DNA of 64,000 bases, from positions 1,240,001 to 1,304,000 of the forward strand of contig OY282386.1 of NCBI GenBank assembly GCA_958295945.1. Direction: 5' to 3'. This DNA comes from Candidatus Poribacteria bacterium (GTDB lineage Bacteria > Poribacteria > WGA-4E > WGA-3G). The notes beneath the pieces were generated by a model. That model had not been told where the DNA came from, made no database searches, and saw only the letters and a list, made by a program, of their open reading frames with translations. The number at the start of each line of letters is the position of its first letter. The first letter of the stretch is position 1. The position numbers and the translations under genes are program-made. Of the stretch, positions 35,446 to 44,592 are shown in pieces.

Positions 35446-36951
35446 TTAAAATGTGGTTTCTCTGTTCGTAATAGCACACCATCGTGCCATCAGCAGATAA
35501 TCAAATAGAACTGACTCGGCTTCTGGTGTTCTGATCCGTTTGAGTGCATGGATAGAATTGTCACGCACATAGCGATTCTTGTCCGATAGTGATTCCTTCA
35601 AAACCGGTATTGCATCGCTTGAAGCAGGACCGATTTGTGCTAATGCCAAAGCAGACTCAAAACGAACTTGCACGTCCTCATCATTTGCTAACCTATCAAT
35701 CAAGACCGGTACTGCTGGAGCTGCATTTGGACCAATCGCACCGAAAGCTTCTGGAACATATCTCCGAACTTCAACCTTGGTATCATCGGAATGTTTCATC
35801 AGAACAGAGACTGCAGGTTCAGCATCACTTCCTAGCTGTGCTAATGCGTAAGTTGCTTGATGTCTAACCTCATCATTTTCATGTTCCAATGCCTCACAAA
35901 GAGATGAGACAGCAGGTGCACCGACAGATGCCAATCCATACGCTGCCATACGCTGCGCCGTTCCGTTTTCATCATGAAGTTTATCAATCAATGCTGATAC
36001 TGCAGGTTCTCCCATCGCTCCTAATGCGTAAGCAGCATTCAGACGAACAGGCTCATGATCATCGCTCAAGGCATTACTGAGCATAGGAACCGCATCAGCT
36101 GCTGATTCGCCTAACATACCCAACGCATCTGCAGCATCAGAACGGACAGAAGGGTCTTCATTGCTCAATGCTTCTATATGCGTAGTCAAATTACCGTTTG
36201 CATTTTGGACACCATTGCCATTGGATTTACCAGACATCCAATTCCATACATGCCGCCAAGTTGTTTCATGTTTCAGTGCAGCTGGGTTATCATCAATATC
36301 AAGTCCTTCAGGGTTCCATTCAGGATCTTGCACATTCCATTCCGGTTCTTCCGGTTCATCCAGACGGATAAACTGAAACTTCATCATATAACGAACCTTG
36401 TCGGTCTGGTTTGCCATCGCACGATGCCACAAGTCAAAATGGATGATTGATACAGTTCCTGCTTCGCCATAGAGTGCTACCTCACCATCATTGGTCTCAG
36501 TAAGCCTATGACTATAATATTGAGTTCCTGACAAGATTGCAGAAGGACCGATTTCAACAGGTGTATCCTGTGGATAGTAGAATGCCATTGCCCAACGCGG
36601 CAAATGGTGTCGAACCTTCTGATGTCCCCAGTAACTATCCTTATGAAACCCTTGTCCACCGCTATGCGGACCGTTCCGATGTGGATGTCTATGGGAGTGC
36701 ATCACAAAATTCTTCCCTAAAATACTCGTAAATGCACCACGAACCACAGGATCATCAAACACAGCTTGTAACTCTGGCACTCGCGGCAAGATATTATTGC
36801 CCAAGTTTCCCTCTTTTTCTGTGTATTCCTGAGTCTTACGGTAAATCGTTTCGTGAACACTACGCGGTAAACCTGTTTTTACAGTAACATAACCGTTGAC
36901 GATGAAATCTCGCATTTGCTCATCGTTAAACAAATTTGAAGGTGTTTGCAT
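35446..36951 (-). CDS. Phytanoyl-CoA dioxygenase (PhyH) domain fused to HEAT repeats
   Basis: A 501-residue protein. I start at ATG 36951, near a GGAG; ATG 36957 and 36996 are also in frame. Residues about 5-225: PhyH-type Fe(II)/2-oxoglutarate dioxygenase with HxD in GFHKDSYWG, the distal His in FDLWHRAM, and an Arg after it (NQTDKVRYMM) for 2-oxoglutarate. Residues about 265-490: seven or so HEAT repeats, such as DPSVRSDAADALGMLGESA and EPVRLNAAYALGAMGEPA, as in PBS-lyase HEAT repeats. The enzyme probably hydroxylates a small molecule or a protein held by the HEAT part. Poribacteria carry many PhyH genes. Confidence 0.85.
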   Translation of the reverse strand: MQTPSNLFNDEQMRDFIVNGYVTVKTGLPRSVHETIYRKTQEYTEKEGNLGNNILPRVPELQAVFDDPVVRGAFTSILGKNFVMHSHRHPHRNGPHSGGQGFHKDSYWGHQKVRHHLPRWAMAFYYPQDTPVEIGPSAILSGTQYYSHRLTETNDGEVALYGEAGTVSIIHFDLWHRAMANQTDKVRYMMKFQFIRLDEPEEPEWNVQDPEWNPEGLDIDDNPAALKHETTWRHVWNWMSGKSNGNGVQNANGNLTTHIEALSNEDPSVRSDAADALGMLGESAADAVPMLSNALSDDHEPVRLNAAYALGAMGEPAVSALIDKLHDENGTAQRMAAYGLASVGAPAVSSLCEALEHENDEVRHQATYALAQLGSDAEPAVSVLMKHSDDTKVEVRRYVPEAFGAIGPNAAPAVPVLIDRLANDEDVQVRFESALALAQIGPASSDAIPVLKESLSDKNRYVRDNSIHALKRIRTPEAESVLFDYLLMARWCAITNRETTF

Positions 36952-37190
36952 TATCATATCTCCGTTTCTATTTGAAATAGATAAATCAATTAGCAAAATA
37001 GTAAGTTTCGTTCCTATACTTCAACATACTGTAACTATTCTACTTAACTTTACAATATTTGTCATATAAATTTCAATAAATAAATTCTATAAATCACTGT
37101 TATTTCAAAAATGTTTACAGAACCACACTTTTTGTGTATGATTAATGCTATTATTTCGTATTCAAAATTAAAACTCAAAGTGAGTCCCTA

Positions 37191-39107
37191 TTGATTCAGC
37201 AAAGAACACGGACAAGTTTATCCTGGCGCGCAGTCCTCATTGGATTAGCATGTGCCACATTAGAATGTCTCCTCGCACCCTACAACGATTACGTTATCCG
37301 TAACATCTTCCTTGCAGGTGGACATTTTCCTGTCGGCCCGTTTTTTGTCCTCACTATCTTTGTATTAGGCATTAATGTCGTCTTAAAACAGATACATCCA
37401 AAATCCGCATTTACTCCCGGAGAACTCATCACGATTTGGTGTATTATGCTTGCACCTGCCGGCATTCCATCTTCCGGTATGATGCGATACGCGCTCAGTC
37501 CGATGATCGCATATAAGTATCTTGCTACACCAGAAAATGATTGGGAGTCGTTGTTCTTCCACTACATTCCACATTGGCGTGTGGTTCGCGACGAAACCGC
37601 GATTAGTTCATTCTATGAAGGTCTGTTTGCAGGAGAACCTATCCCTTGGGGTGCTTGGATAACACCTATCCTCATCTGGAGTGCTTATGTTATCGTTGTC
37701 TATTTCGTGATGATATGTCTGTCGGTATTACTCCGAAAGCAGTGGGTAGAATATGAACGTTGTGCGTTCCCACTTGTTAAACTCCCCGTTGAGATGGCAG
37801 CGCAAGGCAGCGGACGACTCGGTCCGCTTTTCAAAAACAGCGCGTTCTGGTTCGGTGTAGCGTTCCCTGTGTTTCTGCATACGATGAATGGACTCCATAC
37901 ATTCTTTCCATCCATCCCCCACATCCCGCGTGATTTTTGGCTCAACGACTATCTTAATGAAAGACCGTGGAGTGCATTGCGTCCATTCCAAGTCGTCATC
38001 TTTTGGTCAATGGTTGGCTTCAGTTACCTACTCACCTTAGAGGTATCATTTAGTATCTGGTTTTTCTTCATATTTTACAAGATGCAATGTCTTATAGGGG
38101 TGATGCTCGGATTTCCCTTAACTTCAGGACCTGGTGTTCAATGGACAGGCAAATCGTTTAGTGCTGCGCAAGAAGCGGGGGCATGCTTGGTGTTTGTTGC
38201 TATCGCCTTATGGAAAACACGGCATCATATAAAAAACATGTTCCAGTTCTGCAAATCAGACGAAGCGTTACCGTACGGCGTTACTGTCTTTGGACTTATC
38301 GGTGGTATCTGTGTGCTTGTCCTTTTCAATCATCTGATGGGAATGTCAATTCTGTTTGCAGTCGGTTTTGTGTTGTTCCTGCTTGCTATGTATATCGTTT
38401 TGACGTGGCAGGTCATTAACGGTGGTATTCCGTTTATCAATCCATCATTTTCACCGCAGAGCTTTTTCCTTACGACTTTGGGGACATCTAAAATACATCC
38501 TTCATCATTGACATCTCTCATGATGCACCCCGTATGTCTTACACTTGACCTACGTGAGTTTATGATGCCCAACATTATGAATGGACTGAAAGCTACAGAC
38601 GAGGCACGCGTCAAACGGAGACAACTCCTCATCGCAATGGCAGCTGCTATCGTCATCGGTTTAGCGGTATCCTATTATTCTGCAATCAAAGTGGGATACG
38701 CACACGGTGCGCCATATATGGGTGGCGGTTGGTTCATGCGACAACTTGAAGGATTACTAACAAGTCCGAAGACAAGCACTAATTGGACGAATACAGGATT
38801 TATCTTGTTTGGTGGTGGCTTCACTGGATGGTTGATGTGGATGCGACAGACCTTTGTATGGTGGCCTCTACACCCTCTCGGTTATACGATGTTGAGTTCA
38901 TGGGCAACCTTTAAACTTTGGTTCTCTATCTTCCTCGGATGGGGCATGAAGTTTGCGATTGTGAAATACGGTGGACTAAAGGCATACCGTCAAGCACGAC
39001 CGGTATTTCTCGGTTTGGTCATTGGCGAGATGACATGTGCGGGACTGTGGGCTATTGTCGGAATGGTTACGGGGATTAGTAGCGGATATCGGATATTGCC
39101 GGATTAG
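37191..39107 (+). CDS. DUF6785/OPT-like multi-pass membrane protein
   Basis: A 638-residue integral membrane protein with a TTG start (in-frame stop at 37143, no ATG between). A dozen or more hydrophobic segments can be seen, such as FVLTIFVLGINVVL, VIVVYFVMICLSVLL, VIFWSMVGFSYLLTL and ICVLVLFNHLMGMSILFAV. The pattern, with conserved GELITIW early and RPWSALRPF in the middle, matches my memory of the DUF6785 family, distantly like oligopeptide transporters and frequent in Poribacteria and Planctomycetes. Substrate unknown. The TAG stop is directly abutted by a MITE (39107). It is divergent from the PhyH-HEAT gene, so the 240-bp gap holds both promoters. Confidence 0.75.
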   Translation: MIQQRTRTSLSWRAVLIGLACATLECLLAPYNDYVIRNIFLAGGHFPVGPFFVLTIFVLGINVVLKQIHPKSAFTPGELITIWCIMLAPAGIPSSGMMRYALSPMIAYKYLATPENDWESLFFHYIPHWRVVRDETAISSFYEGLFAGEPIPWGAWITPILIWSAYVIVVYFVMICLSVLLRKQWVEYERCAFPLVKLPVEMAAQGSGRLGPLFKNSAFWFGVAFPVFLHTMNGLHTFFPSIPHIPRDFWLNDYLNERPWSALRPFQVVIFWSMVGFSYLLTLEVSFSIWFFFIFYKMQCLIGVMLGFPLTSGPGVQWTGKSFSAAQEAGACLVFVAIALWKTRHHIKNMFQFCKSDEALPYGVTVFGLIGGICVLVLFNHLMGMSILFAVGFVLFLLAMYIVLTWQVINGGIPFINPSFSPQSFFLTTLGTSKIHPSSLTSLMMHPVCLTLDLREFMMPNIMNGLKATDEARVKRRQLLIAMAAAIVIGLAVSYYSAIKVGYAHGAPYMGGGWFMRQLEGLLTSPKTSTNWTNTGFILFGGGFTGWLMWMRQTFVWWPLHPLGYTMLSSWATFKLWFSIFLGWGMKFAIVKYGGLKAYRQARPVFLGLVIGEMTCAGLWAIVGMVTGISSGYRILPD

Positions 39108-39242
39108 TGGAGTGTCCACACTAAAATTATGAATCGCCAAAGAAATCGGGAATCGGAGTTCCCTCGGACCATAAGCAGTCCATCGGTAGGAGCGATCTCC
39201 GAATCGCGATATTTACCCGCAAAATTAGTGTGGACACTCCAT
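39107..39242. mobile_element. MITE-like element at the stop codon of the membrane-protein gene (family B, copy 2)
   Basis: Terminal inverted repeats GTGGAGTGTCCACACTAA (left) and ATGGAGTGTCCACACTAA (right, reverse complement), flanked by TA on both sides (39105-39106 and 39243-39244). The left TA is the first two bases of the TAG stop, and the element's first G completes the codon. The interior has the GGGAATCGGAGTTCCCTC and CGATCTCCGAATCGCGA units seen in copy 1 at 25021-25159, in the opposite order. No coding potential. Confidence 0.85.
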
Positions 39243-39298
39243 TAGGTGTGTTATTTTGTAGGCGCGGTTTGGAACCGCGCCTATATCAAACTGAAAGT

Positions 39299-40063
39299 TT
39301 ATTTGGCTTTTAGTGCACCCCATTGCGTGGCAAGTTTACCCAACGGTTCAACTGGTGTAAGCCCACCTGTGTTCAAACTCATAACTTCGTCAGCTGTCAA
39401 AGCAACGTTATAGATTCGAGATTCTTCAATATGGGCAGTGATGTGTCCTGGACCAGCAAGACCAGTAGTATGCCGCTTTCCCCAGACCGCTTCGGAATCC
39501 CCAACTACCCAAGTTCTGCTATCACCTTTTGTGTAGCCACCCATACTTTCACCATTACGATAGCCAGTTATTTCATATTGATCGCTGACAAGCTTGTATG
39601 TTATAGCAATCATATTAAGTTCGCCAGTTGCACTTTCGGTGACAACATTTGGAAAATCGTCTGTGCGGCGGAAATGACTACTCCCAGACATCCACTGTCT
39701 CTCTACTCTTTCTGCCCAAACGATTCCACAAAATTGATCTGCAGACACCTTATCTAAAGTGAGTGCGGAACCGCTTGTTCTGGCAAGATCATCCAAACTG
39801 ACCCAAGATACCAAAGTAAGGTCTGTAATATCAGGACCCGTGTAATCCAGCGAATGTGCCCACTTATCATCTGAAACAACTAATTGTCCATCTTCTATTG
39901 TTGCACCATGGAGAACAACATCACCAAAATTGCCTGTTTTTTCCTTTGCACTATCAAAACGCCACCAACCGACCAGACTATCTTCTTGAACTTGAGCAAA
40001 TACAGACATTTGCATACCAAACATTAACAATACTGCACCTACACAGTAAACTATTCTTCTCAT
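39299..40063 (-). CDS. Secreted LamG-type protein, copy B
   Basis: A 254-residue protein with AAGGAG before the ATG and a signal peptide (IVYCVGAVLLMFGMQMSVFA). LamG-like sandwich: LVGWWRFDSAKEK, HSLDYTGPDITDLTLVSWVS, FRRTDDFPN, the glycine-rich central strands and a closing IEESRIYNVALTADEV. The C terminus is PLGKLATQWGALKAK. Very similar to the next gene (40296-41063), and both differ from the LamG gene at 19840. Probably secreted, binding polysaccharide or the surface. Confidence 0.85.
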   Translation of the reverse strand: MRRIVYCVGAVLLMFGMQMSVFAQVQEDSLVGWWRFDSAKEKTGNFGDVVLHGATIEDGQLVVSDDKWAHSLDYTGPDITDLTLVSWVSLDDLARTSGSALTLDKVSADQFCGIVWAERVERQWMSGSSHFRRTDDFPNVVTESATGELNMIAITYKLVSDQYEITGYRNGESMGGYTKGDSRTWVVGDSEAVWGKRHTTGLAGPGHITAHIEESRIYNVALTADEVMSLNTGGLTPVEPLGKLATQWGALKAK

Positions 40064-40124
40064 GGATTAACTCCTTTACATAATTTAATGAATTTGTTTC
40101 ATCTACATATTGTTATATATCACT

Positions 40125-40274
40125 ATTTGGAGTTCGCTCCTACAGACAGATTTTGCATTGTAGGAGGGAACTCCGATTCCCGATTATTGATAATACCTAA
40201 TTTGGAGTTCGCTCCTACAGACAGATTTTGCATTGTAGGAGGGAACTCCGATTCCCGATTATTGACAATACCTA
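40125..40274. repeat. 75-bp tandem direct repeat
   Basis: Two copies of a 75-bp unit (40125-40199 and 40200-40274) with few differences, starting ATTTGGAGTTCGCTCCTACA and ending in a TTATTGA(T/C)AATACCTA run. Each unit contains TAGGAGGGAACTCCGATTCC, the palindromic-unit core shared with the family B elements and with 48451-48530. Confidence 0.85.
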
Positions 40275-40295
40275 CAAGAACAAACAATCAGAATA

Positions 40296-41063
40296 CTATT
40301 GCCTTTTTATCTTTGCCCATTTGGTGGCAAGTTTTCCGCGTGCCTCAACAGGCAGATCCCCTTTGTTTATAGTTTTGATATCGTCATGCGTCAAAGCGGT
40401 GTTGTAGATCCGCGATTCTTCTATGTGTGCATTAAGTTCACCTGGACCGTTATTTGCATCAGCATGTCGCTTTCCCCACATTGCCTCTGTATCACCTTCT
40501 GTCCATGTAATGATCGCTCCTTTCTTAATAGACCCAAGACTTTCGCCATTACGGTAACCTGTAATCAGATATTGACCACCTTCATTCTTGTAAGTAATGG
40601 CTAAGAAAACCATTTCACCGGTTTCTTTTTCAGTGACTGCATTGGGGAAATTATCAGTACGTCGAAAATGGCTACTTCCCGGCATCCACTGTTTATCTAC
40701 TTTTTCAGCCCAAACAATTGAGCAAAACTCATCAACGCTTTTCTTATCTATGCAGAGTGCAGAACCTTCCGTTTTTGCATAATTGTCCAGACTAACCCAC
40801 GTCGCTAATGTCAATTCTTTTATATCGGGACCAGTGTATTCAAGGGAACGTGCCCACTTTCCAGTTTCAACAACCAATTGTCCATCCTCAATCTTGGCAT
40901 CACCAATGAAGATTATATCTGAAAAGTTGCCCATTTCATCTGTTTCATCATCAAAAAGCCACCAACCAACAAGGTTTTTTTCCTGCACTACTGCCAAAGC
41001 AGACATTGACACAGTCAACATCAGCAGCACAATCAATATTGTACATAAGTATTGAATTTTCAT
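40296..41063 (-). CDS. Secreted LamG-type protein, copy A
   Basis: A 255-residue protein. The ATG at 41063 has GGAG upstream; the TTG six bases earlier is unlikely. Signal peptide QYLCTILIVLLMLTVSMSALA. It is a close paralogue of the LamG protein at 39299-40063: LVGWWLFDDETDE, RSLEYTGPDIKELTLATWVS, FRRTDNFPN, IEESRIYNTALTHDDI. C terminus ARGKLATKWAKIKRQ, again KLAT-x-W. The two genes arose by tandem duplication, now separated by the 75-bp repeats. Confidence 0.85.
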   Translation of the reverse strand: MKIQYLCTILIVLLMLTVSMSALAVVQEKNLVGWWLFDDETDEMGNFSDIIFIGDAKIEDGQLVVETGKWARSLEYTGPDIKELTLATWVSLDNYAKTEGSALCIDKKSVDEFCSIVWAEKVDKQWMPGSSHFRRTDNFPNAVTEKETGEMVFLAITYKNEGGQYLITGYRNGESLGSIKKGAIITWTEGDTEAMWGKRHADANNGPGELNAHIEESRIYNTALTHDDIKTINKGDLPVEARGKLATKWAKIKRQ

Positions 41064-41383
41064 TTCCAAAATCTCCTATTTGCTGTTCTGAATTAGTAAA
41101 AGGTTACTTAGTATCAACTACCACTGTTCAACCAATAAATTTAATGACAACGGAAACACTATTTTTTAATCTACTTAATTTTCTATGTAGGGTGTGTAAA
41201 CAAGGTTAGACTATAACTCAAGTATAGTAACTATTCATGTGCGTCAATTTATAGTCTAACATTAACGATAATATTATGCAAGTTAATTATACACCTATCA
41301 AAGGACTTGGGTTTTCTTGTAAATTTCTTGATTTTTTACTTCCTTCAATCTTGCGCGCTTCCAAAGCGCGCCTACGAATGATT

Positions 41384-43249
41384 TTATTTTTTGCGTGAGG
41401 GACCGATGCCTGCAGGGGCATCTGTTCTGCCGGTTGCATGGAGCACGGCACCTGTTCCGATGGTGGCGAACTGTTCAAGACTGAGTAATAGATATGCAGT
41501 GCTGTCTATGCCGTGATGGTCGCCCTTGATGGCTTCGTCGTCTTTGTCGGTGTATGTTACGTTATCGTCGTAGACACAACTTAATAACTCATCTGTGACA
41601 TCTAAGGGACGGAATTCTTGCCGCAAATTCTCGTCTGGTGAATGTACAAGTCTGTTCCGAAAGAAGAAGATTGCAGGTTTTCCTGTTTCGTCTACCTTCA
41701 GACGTTGTTTGATCGCATCAATTTGGGCAATTCTTGATTTTTTTGGCTCCTTGACGGTAAATCGGGCACGTCTGAGATGCTCAACGCCATCCTGATCTGC
41801 ACTGTCTACGGCTGCATACCGAATGTAGTCTTCATCTTCAGTATTTTCCTCTATCATCTCAATCAGGTCGGTTCTTGTGAGACCTGTTTTGTAGATTTCT
41901 TTGTATGCATAAAGACGGTCGTCGGGAGATTCTGCCCACCAGATACAACTTGATGGATTGCGGTACCCCCAATCAATGCTGAGATAACGATTCCAATTTT
42001 CGTCAAGATCGATGCCATCTATGATATGTACATCTGGTGTAAAAGTATCAAATACGAGACCTTCTGCGGATTCCCATTTGCCTTCGTAACCGCGTTTGTA
42101 TCGCAACCCCTCAAGGTTTTGTAGTCTTGAAACGCGTCGTTGACCGATTTCTGTTATCTCTCCTGTCTCTTGATTGTAGATTTCAGGATTATCTTTGAAT
42201 GATAACTCAAAATACTCGATTTTCCCACTTTTTGTTTGATGGCGTATCCAATGGTTTGGATTGCTAGGGTTACAATCTGCGATAAGAAATGCGATTGGCA
42301 ATGTGCCTGCACGTTCTGAGACACGAGCGGTGACTTCTAACCAACTGTCAAAAGTAACTAATTCTGCTTGATTGACGAATGCTGCATCAAATTGATCAGA
42401 TAGTAGGTTACTCGGATTGTCTAACCCATTCATGTAGATTTGTGAACCGTTCCAATATTCAAAATAGAGCGGTTGTTGACCGCCGTATTTGACTATTGGG
42501 GTTGGGTTTTTATCTATCTTACTGGTTGGATGGAATCCGAGATACTTTACATACGTTGGAATGATGTTTTTATAGATTCGGTTAAGTACTTTGTGGATAA
42601 ATGTGAGTCTGGCACCTGGATATTTCCGTGCTAACATGTCTATGTATGCGACGCAGCTATAGGTTTTGCCTGCGTCATAGGTGCCACCCGCTATTTTTAT
42701 GGGGGCCTGTGATTTGAAGAAATCGCACATTTTGGCATGGGGACGAAATCCATCATCATCGTTGTATTTGATGATGGGGGTTGGTGCAACTACTGTTATG
42801 TTACTGATGAGCTTCTTTGGCTCATCGTGGACAGGCAGATTCTCCTCAATTTCCTTTATATCGGAATGTAGATGTGTCATTTCAGGTGGATTTTCATCGG
42901 GTTGGACATCTTGTTCAATAACTTGTGCTTGGACATTGTGCTCGGAATTGTCGTCTTTTTTCTCTGCTTTATCGTGTTCCGATTTAGCAATTCCTGCATG
43001 GGTGTCGTAACCTTGTCGTTCGATTCTTTCGCGTTTTATCATAGCGATTTTCGAGTGAACATGTTTGTTTTGTCCACTGATGCATTGTAGAATAGTTTTG
43101 AGTCTTTCAGGGTCTCCATTTCCTTGTTTGAATTCTTGGTATTCAATATAGAGATCATCCTGCAACTCTTTATGGAATTTTTGTTCAGTTTCAAACAAAC
43201 CTGACTTTTCTGTATTCTCAATGTTGGGGTTTTGGTTTATGTTTTTCAT
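41384..43249 (-). CDS. Phage terminase large subunit (TerL), orphan
   Basis: A 621-residue protein. The first 150 residues are a charged, coiled-coil-like region (EHDKAEKKDDNSEHN). The ATPase follows: Walker A GGTYDAGKTYS (188-198), then the Arg-finger region and a degenerate Walker B in AAFVNQAELVTFDSW, then the RNase H-like nuclease with acidic residues in SIDWGYRNPSSC, AAVDSADQDG and DHHGIDSTAYLLL. It should cut and package phage DNA. No portal, capsid or tail genes are near: LamG genes lie on one side, a repeat field on the other. The extended N terminus and the isolation suggest a prophage remnant or a domesticated packaging enzyme. ATG without a clear ribosome site. Confidence 0.8.
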   Translation of the reverse strand: MKNINQNPNIENTEKSGLFETEQKFHKELQDDLYIEYQEFKQGNGDPERLKTILQCISGQNKHVHSKIAMIKRERIERQGYDTHAGIAKSEHDKAEKKDDNSEHNVQAQVIEQDVQPDENPPEMTHLHSDIKEIEENLPVHDEPKKLISNITVVAPTPIIKYNDDDGFRPHAKMCDFFKSQAPIKIAGGTYDAGKTYSCVAYIDMLARKYPGARLTFIHKVLNRIYKNIIPTYVKYLGFHPTSKIDKNPTPIVKYGGQQPLYFEYWNGSQIYMNGLDNPSNLLSDQFDAAFVNQAELVTFDSWLEVTARVSERAGTLPIAFLIADCNPSNPNHWIRHQTKSGKIEYFELSFKDNPEIYNQETGEITEIGQRRVSRLQNLEGLRYKRGYEGKWESAEGLVFDTFTPDVHIIDGIDLDENWNRYLSIDWGYRNPSSCIWWAESPDDRLYAYKEIYKTGLTRTDLIEMIEENTEDEDYIRYAAVDSADQDGVEHLRRARFTVKEPKKSRIAQIDAIKQRLKVDETGKPAIFFFRNRLVHSPDENLRQEFRPLDVTDELLSCVYDDNVTYTDKDDEAIKGDHHGIDSTAYLLLSLEQFATIGTGAVLHATGRTDAPAGIGPSRKK

Positions 43250-43572
43250 AATACTGAGTATTATAACCTTTAGTAATATTGATTTGTAGTTTTTGTGGAG
43301 GTTGGAACAATGGATTCATAATAGGTTTTGGGTGGGATTTTCTGAATCAAGGATTTGCGCGGATGTCTCGGATTACGCGGAGGATGTAAGAACAGCACGC
43401 GGAGCGTGCCGTTCTTATACCATTTCTAATAGAAAACGCCCCATTATTGTACCACAAACTGCCAGTTTGTGCTGCCATTCAAGAGATTCTTAACAAATGT
43501 TAATGGGATAAACATTTATAGAAATGGTATTACATTGTAGGAGCGATCTCCGAATCGCGATTTCTTCAGCAC

Positions 43573-43642
43573 CAGCGGGGCGACAGGTGTCCAGCACATC
43601 GTGAACATACAATCTATAGCCCCAGCGGGGCGACAGGTGTCC
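43573..43642. repeat. Short direct repeat, two copies
   Basis: CAGCGGGGCGACAGGTGTCC occurs at 43573-43592 and 43623-43642, 50 bases apart. It resembles a REP-type or CRISPR-like start, but there are only two units and no further copies, so it is not a CRISPR array. Confidence 0.7.
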
Positions 43643-43726
43643 CATTCAAGAAATAGGTATGATGACTGTAATTCTCCTTGTCCAGACTATTATTCAAGTC
43701 CTCAAAAACTGTCCAAACTATAGTTA

Positions 43727-43887
43727 ACGTGAGTTTGATAAATAGTTAGGACTTTCAAAATTCCTCTTAAAGTCCCCTTGATAAGGGGGATTTAGGGGGT
43801 TAAAAACATCAAAATAACGATTTTTTAAGTAAATATGCCCGTTCTCTGTTCAATTTGCGCTCGTCCTGCTAATTATCAAACTCACGT
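43727..43887. mobile_element. TA-flanked inverted-repeat element nested in family A remnants
   Basis: ACGTGAGTTTGATAA (from 43727) and its reverse complement TTATCAAACTCACGT (to 43887) bound 161 bp, with TA on both outer sides. It separates a remnant end (TGTCCAAACTATAG, at about 43710) from the intact copy starting at 43894, so it inserted between two family A copies. Inside is CCCCTTGATAAGGGGG, a motif also in the element at 44598-44727. No gene. Confidence 0.75.
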
Positions 43888-43893
43888 TAGTTA

Positions 43894-44490
43894 CTATACT
43901 TTGGACAATTTTCATACGTGAGTTTAGGACAAGAAATTTGTTGGACGACATCTGTTACCCAATTCTGACACAATACACAAACGCTCTTTGCTCCAGCGGA
44001 GCAATATGTTTATAGCCACAGTATGGAACAACCTCCCCGCTCCAGCGGAGCGGTATGTATGAATTAACACATAGCACTCCGCTGGAGTGCAGCATTTTTC
44101 GTGGGGTTCCCCCGATATGGGAAACTCGCTGAAAATAGTTTCTCCGTTGAAGACTCAACTTCCGCTGAACAAAAACTGTCCAAACTATAGTTACTATACT
44201 TTGGACAATTTTCATACGTGAGTTTAGGACAAGAAATTTGTTGGACGACATCTGTTACCCAATTCTGACACAATACACAAACGCTCTTTGCTCCAGCGGA
44301 GCAATATGTTTATAGCCACAGTATGGAACAACCTCCCCGCTCCAGCGGAGCGGTATGTATGAATTAACACATAGCACTCCGCTGGAGTGCAGCATTTTTC
44401 GTGGGGTTCCCCCGATATGGGAAACTCGCTGAAAATAGTTTCTCCGTTGAAGACTCAACTTCCACTGAACAAAAATTGTCCAAACTATAG
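43894..44490. mobile_element. Two tandem MITE-like elements (family A, copies 2 and 3)
   Basis: Two 297-bp copies (43894-44190 and 44194-44490), nearly identical, separated by TTA. Both have the terminal repeats CTATACTTTGGACAATTTT and, at the other end, CTATAGTTTGGACA in reverse complement. Both lie in the opposite orientation to copy 1 at 15677-16021. Copies 2 and 3 lack its 48-bp internal duplication. The 300-bp period and identical TTA spacer point to tandem duplication rather than independent insertion. Short frames inside (about 98 and 67 residues) translate repeat sequence only. Confidence 0.85.
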
Positions 44491-44592
44491 TTAAAATACA
44501 AAAAATGTCATAAATGTAAAAATATACTTGACTTACGTTATTTTACGGGTTATAATATATGTCACATAAACCTTAACGTCAAGACAATGAAT

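Noticed and set aside
43293-43493. 66-codon frame upstream of the terminase
   Set aside because: It consists of repeat-like sequence with no ribosome site and no similarity to a phage small terminase.
43573-43642. Possible CRISPR array
   Set aside because: Only two 20-bp repeats with a 30-base spacer and no further units or cas genes; repeats of this kind occur as intergenic palindromic units.
43955-44458. Short frames with PLRWSGE-type residues inside family A copies
   Set aside because: They translate the CTCCAGCGGAG palindromes and terminal parts of a non-coding element; a frame at each copy is expected from repetition.
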